Shown one piece after another: positions 48,389 to 58,463 of a DNA stretch of 64,000 nt. This stretch comes from Bradyrhizobium betae (GTDB taxonomy: Bacteria > Pseudomonadota > Alphaproteobacteria > Rhizobiales > Xanthobacteraceae). Under the pieces are notes generated by a model that had not been told where the DNA came from, did no database searches, and saw nothing but the letters and a program-made list of their open reading frames with translations. Each line of letters opens with the position of its first letter. Positions within the stretch are counted from its first letter, which is position 1. The position numbers were made by a program, and so were the translations under genes. The stretch lies in assembly GCF_004123905.1 (NCBI RefSeq), contig NZ_MZXW01000053.1:1-64000 (forward strand). Direction: 5' to 3'.

Positions 48389-49150
48389 ATGAACGTCATG
48401 GACACCCGCGCGACGTCCGCACTGCTCTATCTCGACGGCGTGCACGTCTCGTTCGACGGCTTCCACGCCATCAACAATCTGTCGCTGACGCTTGCGCCCG
48501 GCGAGATGCGCGCCATCATCGGCCCGAACGGCGCCGGCAAGACCACGATGATGGACATCATTACCGGCAAGACCAAGCCGGACGAGGGCACCGTGCTGTT
48601 CGACGGCGTCACCGATCTGACGCGCCTCGACGAGACCCGCATCGCCGAGCTCGGCATCGGCCGCAAATTCCAGAAGCCGACGGTGTTCGAGAGCCAGACC
48701 GTGCAGGACAACCTCCTGCTCGCGCTCAATGTCGATCACTCCGTCCGTGGCACGCTGTTCTGGCGGGGCAGCAAGGCCGAGTCCGAGCGTATCGACAAGG
48801 TACTGGAGACGATCCGCCTCACCGACGCGCGCAACCGCCTCGCCGGCAGCCTCAGCCACGGCCAGAAGCAGTGGCTCGAGATCGGCATGCTGCTGGCGCA
48901 GGATCCAAAACTGCTGCTGGTCGACGAACCCGTCGCCGGCATGACTGACGTCGAGACGCATCTCACGGCCGAACTGCTGAAAGAGATCAACAAGACCCAC
49001 ACCGTGATGGTGGTCGAGCACGACATGACGTTCGTGCGCGAACTCGGCGTCAAGGTCACCTGTCTGCACGAAGGCACCGTGCTGGCGGAAGGAACCATCG
49101 ACCAGGTCTCGTCCAACGACCGGGTCGTCGAAGTGTATTTGGGGCGCTGA
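48389..49150 (+). CDS. urtD: Urea ABC transporter ATP-binding protein UrtD
   Basis: The 253-residue ABC ATPase of the LivG type has Walker A GPNGAGKTTMMD, signature LSHGQKQWLEIG, Walker B LLLVDEPVAGM and an H-loop in VVEHDM. It starts five bases after urtC and is followed by urtE at three bases. With UrtE it energises urea uptake. Confidence 0.97.
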   Translation: MNVMDTRATSALLYLDGVHVSFDGFHAINNLSLTLAPGEMRAIIGPNGAGKTTMMDIITGKTKPDEGTVLFDGVTDLTRLDETRIAELGIGRKFQKPTVFESQTVQDNLLLALNVDHSVRGTLFWRGSKAESERIDKVLETIRLTDARNRLAGSLSHGQKQWLEIGMLLAQDPKLLLVDEPVAGMTDVETHLTAELLKEINKTHTVMVVEHDMTFVRELGVKVTCLHEGTVLAEGTIDQVSSNDRVVEVYLGR

Positions 49151-49153
49151 GCG

Positions 49154-49849
49154 ATGCTTGAGGTCAAGGACATCAACCTGTTCTACGGCGCGGCGCAGGC
49201 GCTGCGCGGCGTCTCGATTGCGGCCGAGCCCGGCAAGGTGACTTGCGTGCTCGGGCGGAACGGCGTCGGCAAGACCTCGCTGCTGCGCGCCATGGTCGGG
49301 CAATATCCGATCTCCTCGGGTGCGATCGTGTTCGACGGCAGCGACATCACGGGGCTCAAGCCCTACGAGCGGGCCCGCAAGGGCATCGGCTTCGTGCCGC
49401 AGGGTCGCGAGATCTTTCCGCTGCTGACGGTCGAGGAGAACCTCAAGACCGGCTTCGGCCCGCTCAAGCGCGAGGACAAGAATATCCCGGACGACGTGTT
49501 CTCGCTGTTTCCGGTGCTGCAATCGATGCTCGGCCGGCGCGGCGGCGATCTCTCCGGCGGCCAGCAGCAGCAGCTCGCGATCGGCCGCGCGCTGGTGATG
49601 CGGCCGAAATTGCTACTGCTCGACGAGCCGACCGAGGGCATCCAGCCCTCGATCATCAAGGACATCGGCCGCGCTATCTCATACCTGCGCAATCTCGGTA
49701 ACATCGCCATCGTGCTGGTCGAACAATATCTCGACTTTGCCTGCGAACTCGGCGACAGTTTCGCGGTGATGGATCGCGGCGCGGTGAAGTTCACCTGCGA
49801 CCGCTCCAATCTTGACCCGGCCGAAATCAGCCGCCAGATGGCGCTGTAA
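49154..49849 (+). CDS. urtE: Urea ABC transporter ATP-binding protein UrtE
   Basis: The 231-residue LivF-type ATPase has Walker A GRNGVGKTSLLR, signature LSGGQQQQLAIG and Walker B LLLLDEPTEGI, with LVEQYLDFA at the H-loop position (Q replaces the histidine region as in the LivF group). It completes the five-gene transporter directly upstream of ureD, 35 bases apart. Confidence 0.97.
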   Translation: MLEVKDINLFYGAAQALRGVSIAAEPGKVTCVLGRNGVGKTSLLRAMVGQYPISSGAIVFDGSDITGLKPYERARKGIGFVPQGREIFPLLTVEENLKTGFGPLKREDKNIPDDVFSLFPVLQSMLGRRGGDLSGGQQQQLAIGRALVMRPKLLLLDEPTEGIQPSIIKDIGRAISYLRNLGNIAIVLVEQYLDFACELGDSFAVMDRGAVKFTCDRSNLDPAEISRQMAL

Positions 49850-49884
49850 GAAGAAATCCTGCCAGCGACCGGCTGGGGAGACGG

Positions 49885-50715
49885 ATGCGCAGCGACGCTT
49901 TGGCGACATCTTCGGTGTTCGAGGCCAACCGCGCCCGCGGCGCGGTGCGCTTCGACGTCCATGCCCGCGACGGCGTGACGCGGCGCGGTGTCTTGCATGA
50001 ATCCGGCTCGCTCCGCGTGCGCTTTCCTTCGCCGGAAGGCGAGGGGCTCTCTGGCGTGTTCGTCAACACGGCCGGGGGCGTTGCCGGCGGTGATCGCTTC
50101 GACATTGAGATCGCGGCGGCCGATGCCGCGCGGCTGACGTTGACAACGGCGGCGGCCGAGAAGGTTTACCGCGCGCCGGGGGCCGCGGCGCAGCTCAATA
50201 TCGCATTGAAGGTCGGTGCAGGTGCGCATCTCGGTTGGCTGCCCCAGGAGACCATCCTGTTCGATCGCGCCCGGGTCCATCGCCGCTTCGACATCGAACT
50301 TGATGACAGGGCTTCGCTCCTGCTTTGTGAAATCGTCGTGTTCGGCCGCACCGCCATGGGCGAGCGGATGGAGCAGGGCGAGTTCGTCGACCGTTGGCAG
50401 CTGCGACGTGGCGGCAGGCTGGTGTTCGCCGAGACGGTAAGGCTCGATGGGGACATCGGCGCAAAACTTGGGCGATCCGCATTTGCCCAGGGCGGTGCGG
50501 CGATCGGCACGGCACTGATCGTGCCGGGCGACGAGGCATTGATCGAGCGCATTCGCGAGGCGTCGGACTCATTCTCCGGCGAGGTCGGGATATCCGCCTG
50601 GAATGGCTTTGCAATGGCGCGGTTCTGTGCCCAAGATGCGGCGCGTTTGCGCGCCGACATGATGGCCGTGCTGGCGCGCACCGGTGCCGCGCTGCCGCGG
50701 CTCTGGCTGAATTGA
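49885..50715 (+). CDS. ureD: Urease accessory protein UreD
   Basis: The 276-residue protein has the UreD pattern: GVLHESGSLRVRFPSPEG, VFVNTAGGVAGGDRFDI, AEKVYRAPG and LGWLPQETILFDRA. UreD (UreH) forms the UreDFG complex that loads nickel into apo-urease. GGGGAG precedes the ATG. It joins the transporter to the urease structural genes. Confidence 0.96.
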   Translation: MRSDALATSSVFEANRARGAVRFDVHARDGVTRRGVLHESGSLRVRFPSPEGEGLSGVFVNTAGGVAGGDRFDIEIAAADAARLTLTTAAAEKVYRAPGAAAQLNIALKVGAGAHLGWLPQETILFDRARVHRRFDIELDDRASLLLCEIVVFGRTAMGERMEQGEFVDRWQLRRGGRLVFAETVRLDGDIGAKLGRSAFAQGGAAIGTALIVPGDEALIERIREASDSFSGEVGISAWNGFAMARFCAQDAARLRADMMAVLARTGAALPRLWLN

Positions 50716-50752
50716 CCGGCTGAATTGACGAGTTGAACGGAAGAGATTCTTC

Positions 50753-51055
50753 ATGAACCTGTCTCCCCGCGAAAAGGACAAGCTTCTGATCTCGATGGCG
50801 GCCATCGTGGCCCGCCGTCGGCTCGATCGCGGCGTCAAGCTCAACCATCCCGAGGCGATCGCGATCATATCCGATTTCATTCTCGAAGGTGCGCGCGACG
50901 GCCGCACCGTCGCCGAGCTGATGCAATCGGGCGCGCAGGTGCTCACCCGCGACCAGGTGATGCCCGGCATTCCCGAGATGATCCACGACATCCAGGTCGA
51001 GGCGACGTTTCCGGACGGCACCAAGCTCGTCACCGTGCACGAACCGATCAGGTAG
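50753..51055 (+). CDS. ureA: Urease gamma subunit
   Basis: The 100-residue subunit starts MNLSPREKDKLLISMAAIVARRR and contains KLNHPEAIAIISDFILEGARDGR and PGIPEMIHDIQVEATFPDGTKLVTVHEPI, all standard for UreA. It forms the trimer of heterotrimers with UreB and UreC in the cytoplasm. GGAAGAG lies upstream. Confidence 0.98.
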   Translation: MNLSPREKDKLLISMAAIVARRRLDRGVKLNHPEAIAIISDFILEGARDGRTVAELMQSGAQVLTRDQVMPGIPEMIHDIQVEATFPDGTKLVTVHEPIR

Positions 51056-51066
51056 GAGTAAGACGC

Positions 51067-51372
51067 ATGATCCCCGGCGAACTCTTCATCCAGGACGGCG
51101 AGATCGAGCTCAATGCCGGCCGCAAGACCGTGACGCTGACGGTCGCCAACACCGGCGACCGCCCGATCCAGGTCGGCTCGCACTACCATTTCTTTGAGAC
51201 CAACCCGGCGCTGAAATTCGACCGCAAGAAGTCCCGCGGCATGCGCCTTGACATCGCCGCCGGCACCGCCGTCCGCTTCGAGCCGGGGCAGACGCGCGAC
51301 GTCCAGCTCGTCGCTCTGGCGGGGAAGAAGACGATTTACGGCTTCCGTGGCGACGTAATGGGGAAGCTGTGA
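51067..51372 (+). CDS. ureB: Urease beta subunit
   Basis: The 101-residue subunit has the UreB core: MIPGELFIQDGEIELNAGR, TLTVANTGDRPIQVGSHYHFFETNPAL and RLDIAAGTAVRFEPGQ, ending GFRGDVMGKL. It follows ureA by 11 bases. Unusually, another gene (51430-51969) separates it from ureC. Confidence 0.98.
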   Translation: MIPGELFIQDGEIELNAGRKTVTLTVANTGDRPIQVGSHYHFFETNPALKFDRKKSRGMRLDIAAGTAVRFEPGQTRDVQLVALAGKKTIYGFRGDVMGKL

Positions 51373-51429
51373 GGCGCACAGGAACGAGCATGGCGCGGCA
51401 CGGTTGAGGCGGAAACGGAGGTATCTGCC

Positions 51430-51969
51430 ATGCTGTCACCCGTCCGCCTCGTCACCGAAGCTGCCGAACTCGCTGCGCACCGCCACAACGGAATGGCGCG
51501 CAAAGGGCGCGGCAACGAGCCCTATATCAATCACCTCGCCGAGGTCGCAAACCTGCTTGCGACCGCGACCGATGGGGTCGACGCTGAGTTGGTCGCCGCC
51601 GGCTGGCTGCACGATGTGATTGAGGACACCGGCACCACGCGCGAGGAGCTTGCGCAGACATTCTCCGTTCGTGTCGCTTCGCTCGTCGTCGAATGCACCG
51701 ACGACATGAGCCTGCCGAAGGCCGCGCGGCGGCGGAAACAGATAGAGGACGCTCCACACAAATCGCCCGGCGCCAAGCTGATCAAGATCGCCGACAAGAT
51801 CAGCAATACGGGAGCGCGCATTCAAACCGACCCGACCGCCGCGGAGCGCGACGATCTCGCCGACTACGTCGCGTGGGCCACGGAGGTCGTAGCGGGCTGC
51901 CGCGGCGGCAATGCGTGGCTCGACGAGAAATTCGATGATGCCGTGAAAGCAGCGAAGGCCTTGCTGTGA
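51430..51969 (+). CDS. MESH1-like HD-domain hydrolase (putative small alarmone hydrolase)
   Basis: The 179-residue single-domain protein has the full HD-hydrolase site of the SpoT/MESH1 group: H35 (YINHL), H61-D62 with E65-D66 (LHDVIEDT), D122 and N126 (IADKISN). Overall sequence, including CTDD, LPKAARRRKQIEDAPHKSPGAKL and the EWA/VAWA region, follows animal MESH1 closely in length and order. Known members hydrolyse (p)ppGpp, and human MESH1 also dephosphorylates NADPH. It sits inside the urease operon between ureB and ureC, 57 and 34 bases from them, so it is very likely co-transcribed. Its link to urea use is unknown. Confidence 0.85.
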   Translation: MLSPVRLVTEAAELAAHRHNGMARKGRGNEPYINHLAEVANLLATATDGVDAELVAAGWLHDVIEDTGTTREELAQTFSVRVASLVVECTDDMSLPKAARRRKQIEDAPHKSPGAKLIKIADKISNTGARIQTDPTAAERDDLADYVAWATEVVAGCRGGNAWLDEKFDDAVKAAKALL

Positions 51970-52003
51970 CGCACCAAACATTCAAACGCAAACGGGGCTC
52001 GTG

Positions 52004-53719
<1,716 letters not shown>

Positions 53720-53846
53720 AATAGCGCCTCAACGCATGTCTCCGGCGCATCCTGGGGCGGCTTTTCCGGTTTTGCGTTCGATCCCGGCTGGTCTAATGTC
53801 CGGCCCGGTATCAAACCTTTTAGAAGAAAAGCCGGGAGGATTTCTC

Positions 53847-54146
53847 GTGATCTACGTCGTTGCCACCCTGACCATCAAGCCCGAGACGCGCGCCGAATTC
53901 ATTGCGGCCGCCACCGCCTGCATCAAGGAGACGCGGAAGGAGCCCGGCAATATCGCCTATGATCTGCATGAGAGCGTCACCGATCCCAGCAAGATGGTGT
54001 TCGTCGAGCAGTGGGAGAATGCCGAGGCGCTGGTGCCGCACCGGGGCATGGAGCACATGAAGATTTTCGGCCGCGTCGCGGTGAAGTGCTTTACGGCGCC
54101 GCCGAAGATCGAAGTGATCACGCCTGAAAAGGTCGACGTCCGCTAA
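53847..54146 (+). CDS. ABM-domain protein (putative quinol-monooxygenase-like), copy 1
   Basis: The 99-residue protein starts on GTG with a strong GGGAGGA site. It is one antibiotic-biosynthesis-monooxygenase (ABM) ferredoxin-like domain: VVATLTIKPETRAEFIAAATACIKETRKEPGNIAYDLHES and MVFVEQWENAEALVPHRGMEHMK. Such dimeric small proteins include YgiN-type quinol monooxygenases and heme-degrading enzymes. It resembles its neighbour in fold and length and lies between ureC and ureE. Confidence 0.82.
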   Translation: MIYVVATLTIKPETRAEFIAAATACIKETRKEPGNIAYDLHESVTDPSKMVFVEQWENAEALVPHRGMEHMKIFGRVAVKCFTAPPKIEVITPEKVDVR

Positions 54147-54169
54147 CAAGAACAACAGGGAACAACCCC

Positions 54170-54469
54170 ATGATCTATGTCATCGCGACCACGCCCATGA
54201 AGCCGGAAAACAAGGACGACTTCATCAAGGGGCACAAGGTCTGCACCGTCGAGACGCTCAAGGAGAAGGGCTGCCTCTCCTATGACGGCAATGTCAGCGT
54301 CAACAATCCCAATCAGTACGTGGTGGTCGAGCGTTGGGAGACGCGTGAAGACCTCAACGCCCACGGTCGGGCGCCGCACATGAAGGTGTGGCGCGAATAT
54401 TCCGCGCAAATGAAGACGGCGCCGACGGTGATCGAGATCATCAGCGACGGCAAGGTCGAGAAGCTCTGA
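54170..54469 (+). CDS. ABM-domain protein (putative quinol-monooxygenase-like), copy 2
   Basis: Also 99 residues with the same ABM layout: MIYVIATTPMKPENKDDFIKG, CLSYDGNVSVNNPNQYVVVERWETREDLNAHGRAPHMK. Its body diverges strongly from copy 1, so any tandem duplication is old or the two form a heterodimer. It starts 23 bases after copy 1 and ends four bases before ureE. Function in urea use is unknown. Confidence 0.82.
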   Translation: MIYVIATTPMKPENKDDFIKGHKVCTVETLKEKGCLSYDGNVSVNNPNQYVVVERWETREDLNAHGRAPHMKVWREYSAQMKTAPTVIEIISDGKVEKL

Positions 54470-54473
54470 GGAC

Positions 54474-55112
54474 ATGGCGATGATCCGGGCGACGCAGGTT
54501 AGGGGACAGCACCGTTTCACGGAAACGCCGGCGGATACGGTCGTGCTCGATTTCGACGATCGGCACCGCCGCCGCATGGCGATGACGGGGACGCGCGGTC
54601 TCGAGTTCCTGCTCGACCTGGAGAATGCCGTCGCGCTCCGCGGCGGCGATGCGCTGGTGCTGGAGGACGGGAGGCTGGTCGAAGTGGTCGCGGCGCCCGA
54701 GCCGCTGCTCGAGATCCGCGGCCGCGATCCGCATCATCTCATCCGTGTCGGCTGGCATCTCGGTAACCGCCATCTGCCGACGCAGATCCTGGCCAAGGCC
54801 TTACGCATCCGTCGCGATCACGTCATCGAGGCGATGGTGAAGGGTCTCGGTGCCCGCGTGGTCGAGATCGAGGCGCCGTTCGATCCCGAAGGCGGCGCCT
54901 ATGCCGATGCCGGTCACGCACATGGCCACGACGACCATGCGCACCATGACCATGGCCATCATGGTCACGATCACCATGATCATCACGGCCATGACCACCA
55001 CGCGCACGATCATGCCGCGCATGATCATGGACACGATCACCATCATCACGACGAGCATTGCGACCACCCCGACCATCACCACGGCCACAAGCATGCTCAT
55101 GACCACAAATGA
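54474..55112 (+). CDS. ureE: Urease accessory protein UreE with long histidine-rich tail
   Basis: The 212-residue nickel chaperone has the two UreE domains (residues ~1-140), including HLIRVGWHLGNRHLPTQI with the nickel-binding histidine. From about residue 148 it becomes a His/Asp-rich tail with about 35 histidines in 65 residues, plus one cysteine. Such tails store or deliver nickel. The tail is unusually long. UreF overlaps its last 14 bases. Confidence 0.95.
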   Translation: MAMIRATQVRGQHRFTETPADTVVLDFDDRHRRRMAMTGTRGLEFLLDLENAVALRGGDALVLEDGRLVEVVAAPEPLLEIRGRDPHHLIRVGWHLGNRHLPTQILAKALRIRRDHVIEAMVKGLGARVVEIEAPFDPEGGAYADAGHAHGHDDHAHHDHGHHGHDHHDHHGHDHHAHDHAAHDHGHDHHHHDEHCDHPDHHHGHKHAHDHK

Positions 55113-55821
55113 GCCGGTCACAGGCCGCGGCCTCGCCGAGCGCGAGGCGGCGGCGCTGTACCGGTTGATGACCTGGCTGTCGCCGGCGTTCCCCGTCGGC
55201 GGCTTCTCCTATTCCAGCGGCATCGAATGGGCGGTCGAGGCTGGCGACATCACCGACGTGGCGACGCTTGCCGACTGGCTCGATGCGATGCTCGGTGACG
55301 GCTCGGGCTTTTGCGACGCGACGTTTCTGGTCCATACCTATCGCGTCGCCGAGGCTGGCGATGACGCCACCTTGAGCGATATCGCGGAACTCGCCGCCGC
55401 CTTCGTGCCGTCGCGCGAGCGGCAGCTCGAGACGACCTCGCAAGGGCGCGCCTTCATAGAGATCAGCCGTGCGGCATGGGATGTGGAAGGATTGGATGCC
55501 ATGGTCGCGGCATGCCGCGCGCCATTGGTTTATCCCGTCGCCGTCGGCGTCGTCGCCGCGATGCACGGCGTGCCGCTGGCACAGACACTGCACGCCTTCT
55601 TGCATGCGTTGGTCTCGAACTGGATCTCGGCGGCAAGCCGGCTCGTTCCGCTTGGTCAGACCGACAGCCAGCGCGTGCTGGTGAAACTCGAGAGCGCTGT
55701 TGCCGCAACCGCCAATCGTGCGCTGAATGCGACGCTGGACGATCTCGGCAGTGCGACCTTTCGCGCCGATCTCGCCAGCCTGCGGCACGAGACGCAATAT
55801 ACGCGGCTGTTTCGCTCGTGA
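55099..55821 (+). CDS. ureF: Urease accessory protein UreF
   Basis: The 240-residue protein has TWLSPAFPVGGFSYSSGIEWAVEAGDI, the ETTSQGRAFI region and SAASRLVPLGQTDSQRVL, the UreF hallmarks. It acts with UreD and UreG to insert nickel and carbon dioxide. The ATG at 55099 lies in the ureE tail; there is no separate ribosome site, so translation is probably coupled to ureE. The open frame that extends further back into ureE is a shadow of its repetitive codons. Confidence 0.94.
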   Translation: MTTNEPVTGRGLAEREAAALYRLMTWLSPAFPVGGFSYSSGIEWAVEAGDITDVATLADWLDAMLGDGSGFCDATFLVHTYRVAEAGDDATLSDIAELAAAFVPSRERQLETTSQGRAFIEISRAAWDVEGLDAMVAACRAPLVYPVAVGVVAAMHGVPLAQTLHAFLHALVSNWISAASRLVPLGQTDSQRVLVKLESAVAATANRALNATLDDLGSATFRADLASLRHETQYTRLFRS

Positions 55822-55860
55822 GTGGTGCGGCCTTCAATCCATCAAGAAAGAGCGAGTGAC

Positions 55861-56484
55861 ATGGCGAAATCTCACGGCCCCCTGCGTGTCGGCGTCGGCG
55901 GCCCGGTCGGGTCGGGCAAGACCGCGCTGATGGACCTGCTCTGCAAGACCATGCGCGAGCGCTATGACATCGCCGCGATCACCAACGATATCTACACCAA
56001 ATGGGATGCGGAGTTTTTGGTGCGCTCGGGCTCGCTGACGCCGGACCGCATCGCCGGCGTCGAGACCGGCGGCTGCCCGCACACCGCGATCCGCGAGGAT
56101 GCATCGATGAATCTCGCGGCGGTTGCGGACATGCGCGCGAAATTTCCCGGGCTCGACCTCGTGCTGATCGAATCCGGCGGCGACAATCTCGCTGCCACTT
56201 TTTCCCCGGAATTGGCCGACCTCACCATCTACGTGATCGACGTCGCCGCCGGCGACAAGATCCCGTCCAAGGGCGGCCCCGGCATCACCCGCTCCGACCT
56301 CCTCGTCATCAACAAGATCGACCTCGCACCCCATGTCGGCGCATCCCTCGAAAAGATGGAGACGGACGCCAGGCGCATGCGCGGCGAGCGCCCTTTCGTC
56401 ATGACCAACCTGAAGAAGAGCGAGGGGCTCGACCGCATCGTCGGCTTCATCGAGGCCAAAGGCGGCCTGAAACGGCTGGGCTGA
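55861..56484 (+). CDS. ureG: Urease accessory GTPase UreG
   Basis: The 207-residue SIMIBI GTPase has the P-loop GVGGPVGSGKTAL, the metal-binding CPH motif in ETGGCPHTAIRED, the Walker B-like LVLIESGGDN and the base-recognition NKIDLA. GTP hydrolysis drives nickel transfer into apo-urease. It is the last gene of the operon, starting 39 bases after ureF. Confidence 0.98.
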   Translation: MAKSHGPLRVGVGGPVGSGKTALMDLLCKTMRERYDIAAITNDIYTKWDAEFLVRSGSLTPDRIAGVETGGCPHTAIREDASMNLAAVADMRAKFPGLDLVLIESGGDNLAATFSPELADLTIYVIDVAAGDKIPSKGGPGITRSDLLVINKIDLAPHVGASLEKMETDARRMRGERPFVMTNLKKSEGLDRIVGFIEAKGGLKRLG

Positions 56485-56763
56485 CCGACGCGACGACTTG
56501 GCGCAGGCGTTCTTGCCGTTAACGCCTGGGGCGAAGCCGTATCTTGCGGAACAAATTTCGGACATGGCGATTAATTACTTTCGCGGCGCCCGGGGCAAAT
56601 CCGCCTTGTAAGCCAATCTGGCCGGACGATCGGCCGGGCAGATTAAGCTTTTCAGGCGACCCAAGTTGCGTACTGATGCCTCCTCCTCCATTATCTCCGC
56701 CACTGGGGTCCACCCTGTTTCGGCACATGGCCGTTCGAGCGGCGTTCATATGCTCCGTGTTTA
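56485..56763. other. Intergenic region after ureG
   Basis: About 280 bases with no convincing gene and no clear terminator hairpin with a U-tract. It must contain the promoter of the sensor protein that follows. A short plus-strand frame (56544-56792) ends inside the sensor gene and has no recognisable content. Confidence 0.4.
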
Positions 56764-58455
56764 TTGCCGACCTCCTGCTTCCGCCTGAGTAGTCGCGTGG
56801 TCCGGCTGGGATTCATCATCGGTTTCATCGCTCTGCTCGGGGTCTTGCTCTCCGGGCTGGCGGCCTATCGCGTCCACGACCAGGAGCTGGCGCTGGACCG
56901 GATCGCGCTGGCGCGTGCGATCGACGTCCATGCGAGCCTGGTCCAGGATCGCTTGACCGAGCGCGAGCTGCTCGCGCGTGTCGCCTCAGGCCTGTTCCGC
57001 GCGCCATCGGTGCTCAAGCCCAACATGCTGGAGCCGCTGCGTTCGGCGATCTACGCCTTCAAGACCGATTTCGTCGTGGCCGGCTGGGTCGCCCGGCTCC
57101 AGCCGAACGAGCTTGCCGCGGCGCAGGCTGCGATCGCGGCCGCCGGCTTCCCGAAGCCCGAGATCCGCGACTACGGCGACAAGCCGATCAATTCCGCAAA
57201 CCTTACCCAGCCGATCGACGTGCTGATGGACCTCGAGCCGCGCAGCGACGAGACCAAGGCGCTGCCCGGCCGCAGCTACGACCAGGACCCCGTCCGCAGC
57301 GCGATGCTCGCCCGGGCCCGGATCGAGAAAAGGTCTGTCGCCTCCGATCCGGTGCCGCTGCTGCGCGCGGACGGGGCGGTCGGCGTCATCGTCGCGGCCC
57401 CCGTGATTCCCGAGGGCGCGACGGAGCCTGTCGGCTTCATCACGTTTTCCTACGAGCTCGCTTCGCTGATGCTGACCAACGATGACATGTCGTTGTTCTC
57501 GGTCGCGCTCAGGGATCCACGCAAGGACGGCGGCGAGCTCGTCGCCAACGACCAGGGCGTGGTCTCCACGCGCATGACCGCGGTCGATAGCCCGGCGCCA
57601 TCGGCAACGCGCACCGTCAGCTTTGGCGGACGCGACTGGCAGCTCGGCTATTACGCCAAGACCAATTCCGCGCGGCGCGCCGAGCAGACCGCGATCATCG
57701 TGGCGGCGATCGGCTTTGCCATCACCGCGATGGTGTGCGGCCTGTTCGGCTATGTCGCCTACAACAACTTAAGGCTCAGCCGCGAGATCCAGGTGCGGAT
57801 CGGCTTCGAGCGCCGGCTGACGGCCGTGATCGACGAGCTCAACCACCGGGTCAAGAACATCCTGGCGGTGATCCAGTCGATCGTGACGCGAACGCTGCGC
57901 CATGGCGCCGACATCGATGGCGCGCGCGAGCTGCTGATCGGCCGCATCCACGCCATGTCCAACGTGGTCTCGCTGCTCAGCGAGAGCCAGTGGCAGGGCG
58001 TCAAGCTCAAGGGCCTGTTCGAGGCGCGCGCCATTCCGCACGCCGACCGCATCGCCGTCACCGGTCCTGATATCGCGGTCAGCGCGCGCGCGGCGCAAAG
58101 CCTGTCGCTGCTGTTCTTCGAGCTCGCCTCGCATTCCGACGAGGGCCTGTCGCTGGTCGGCAAGCATCCGCACATCACCGCGAACTGGACGGTGACGGGC
58201 GAGGGGACCGATGAGGTCTTCCATTTCCGCTGGGAGGAGTTCAACACCAGCGAGGCGACGCGTCGTCCCGATTCCGATTTCGGCCTGATCCTGCTCGACC
58301 GTGTCGCGCCAGAGGCGCTCGGCGGCACCGCCAAGCGCTACTTCACCGACGTCTCCTACGTTTATGAGCTCACCGCGCCGATGGAAACGGTGGTCGACAT
58401 GACCGAGCGCGATCGCACCGACAAGCTCTCCGCGCCGGTCAGGCCTGCACGATAG
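56764..58455 (+). CDS. Membrane sensor protein with HWE/HisKA_2-type kinase region, degenerate N box
   Basis: The ~563-residue protein has a TM (~12-34), a periplasmic CHASE-like sensor region (~36-300), a second TM (~309-333), then an HWE/HisKA_2-type H box ELNHRVKNILAVIQSIVTRT with H361. The ATP-binding part is aberrant: the usual HELATNAxKYGALS is FELASHSDEGLS at 452-463, so the Mg-ligating Asn is replaced by His. The W-x-E of this family remains (RWEEF). It may be a pseudokinase or bind another ligand. No receiver or regulator partner is adjacent. Start uncertain: TTG at 56764 or GTG at 56797; neither has a good ribosome site. Confidence 0.8.
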   Translation: MPTSCFRLSSRVVRLGFIIGFIALLGVLLSGLAAYRVHDQELALDRIALARAIDVHASLVQDRLTERELLARVASGLFRAPSVLKPNMLEPLRSAIYAFKTDFVVAGWVARLQPNELAAAQAAIAAAGFPKPEIRDYGDKPINSANLTQPIDVLMDLEPRSDETKALPGRSYDQDPVRSAMLARARIEKRSVASDPVPLLRADGAVGVIVAAPVIPEGATEPVGFITFSYELASLMLTNDDMSLFSVALRDPRKDGGELVANDQGVVSTRMTAVDSPAPSATRTVSFGGRDWQLGYYAKTNSARRAEQTAIIVAAIGFAITAMVCGLFGYVAYNNLRLSREIQVRIGFERRLTAVIDELNHRVKNILAVIQSIVTRTLRHGADIDGARELLIGRIHAMSNVVSLLSESQWQGVKLKGLFEARAIPHADRIAVTGPDIAVSARAAQSLSLLFFELASHSDEGLSLVGKHPHITANWTVTGEGTDEVFHFRWEEFNTSEATRRPDSDFGLILLDRVAPEALGGTAKRYFTDVSYVYELTAPMETVVDMTERDRTDKLSAPVRPAR

Positions 58456-58463
58456 CCGCCTCG

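Noticed and set aside
54801..55121. Met/Val-rich minus-strand frame opposite the ureE tail
   Set aside because: It arises from the complement of His/Asp codon repeats and imitates a membrane protein; there is no ribosome site or homology.
56544..56792. 82-codon frame before the sensor gene
   Set aside because: It overlaps the sensor start, has no ribosome site and no domain; the content is not protein-like.
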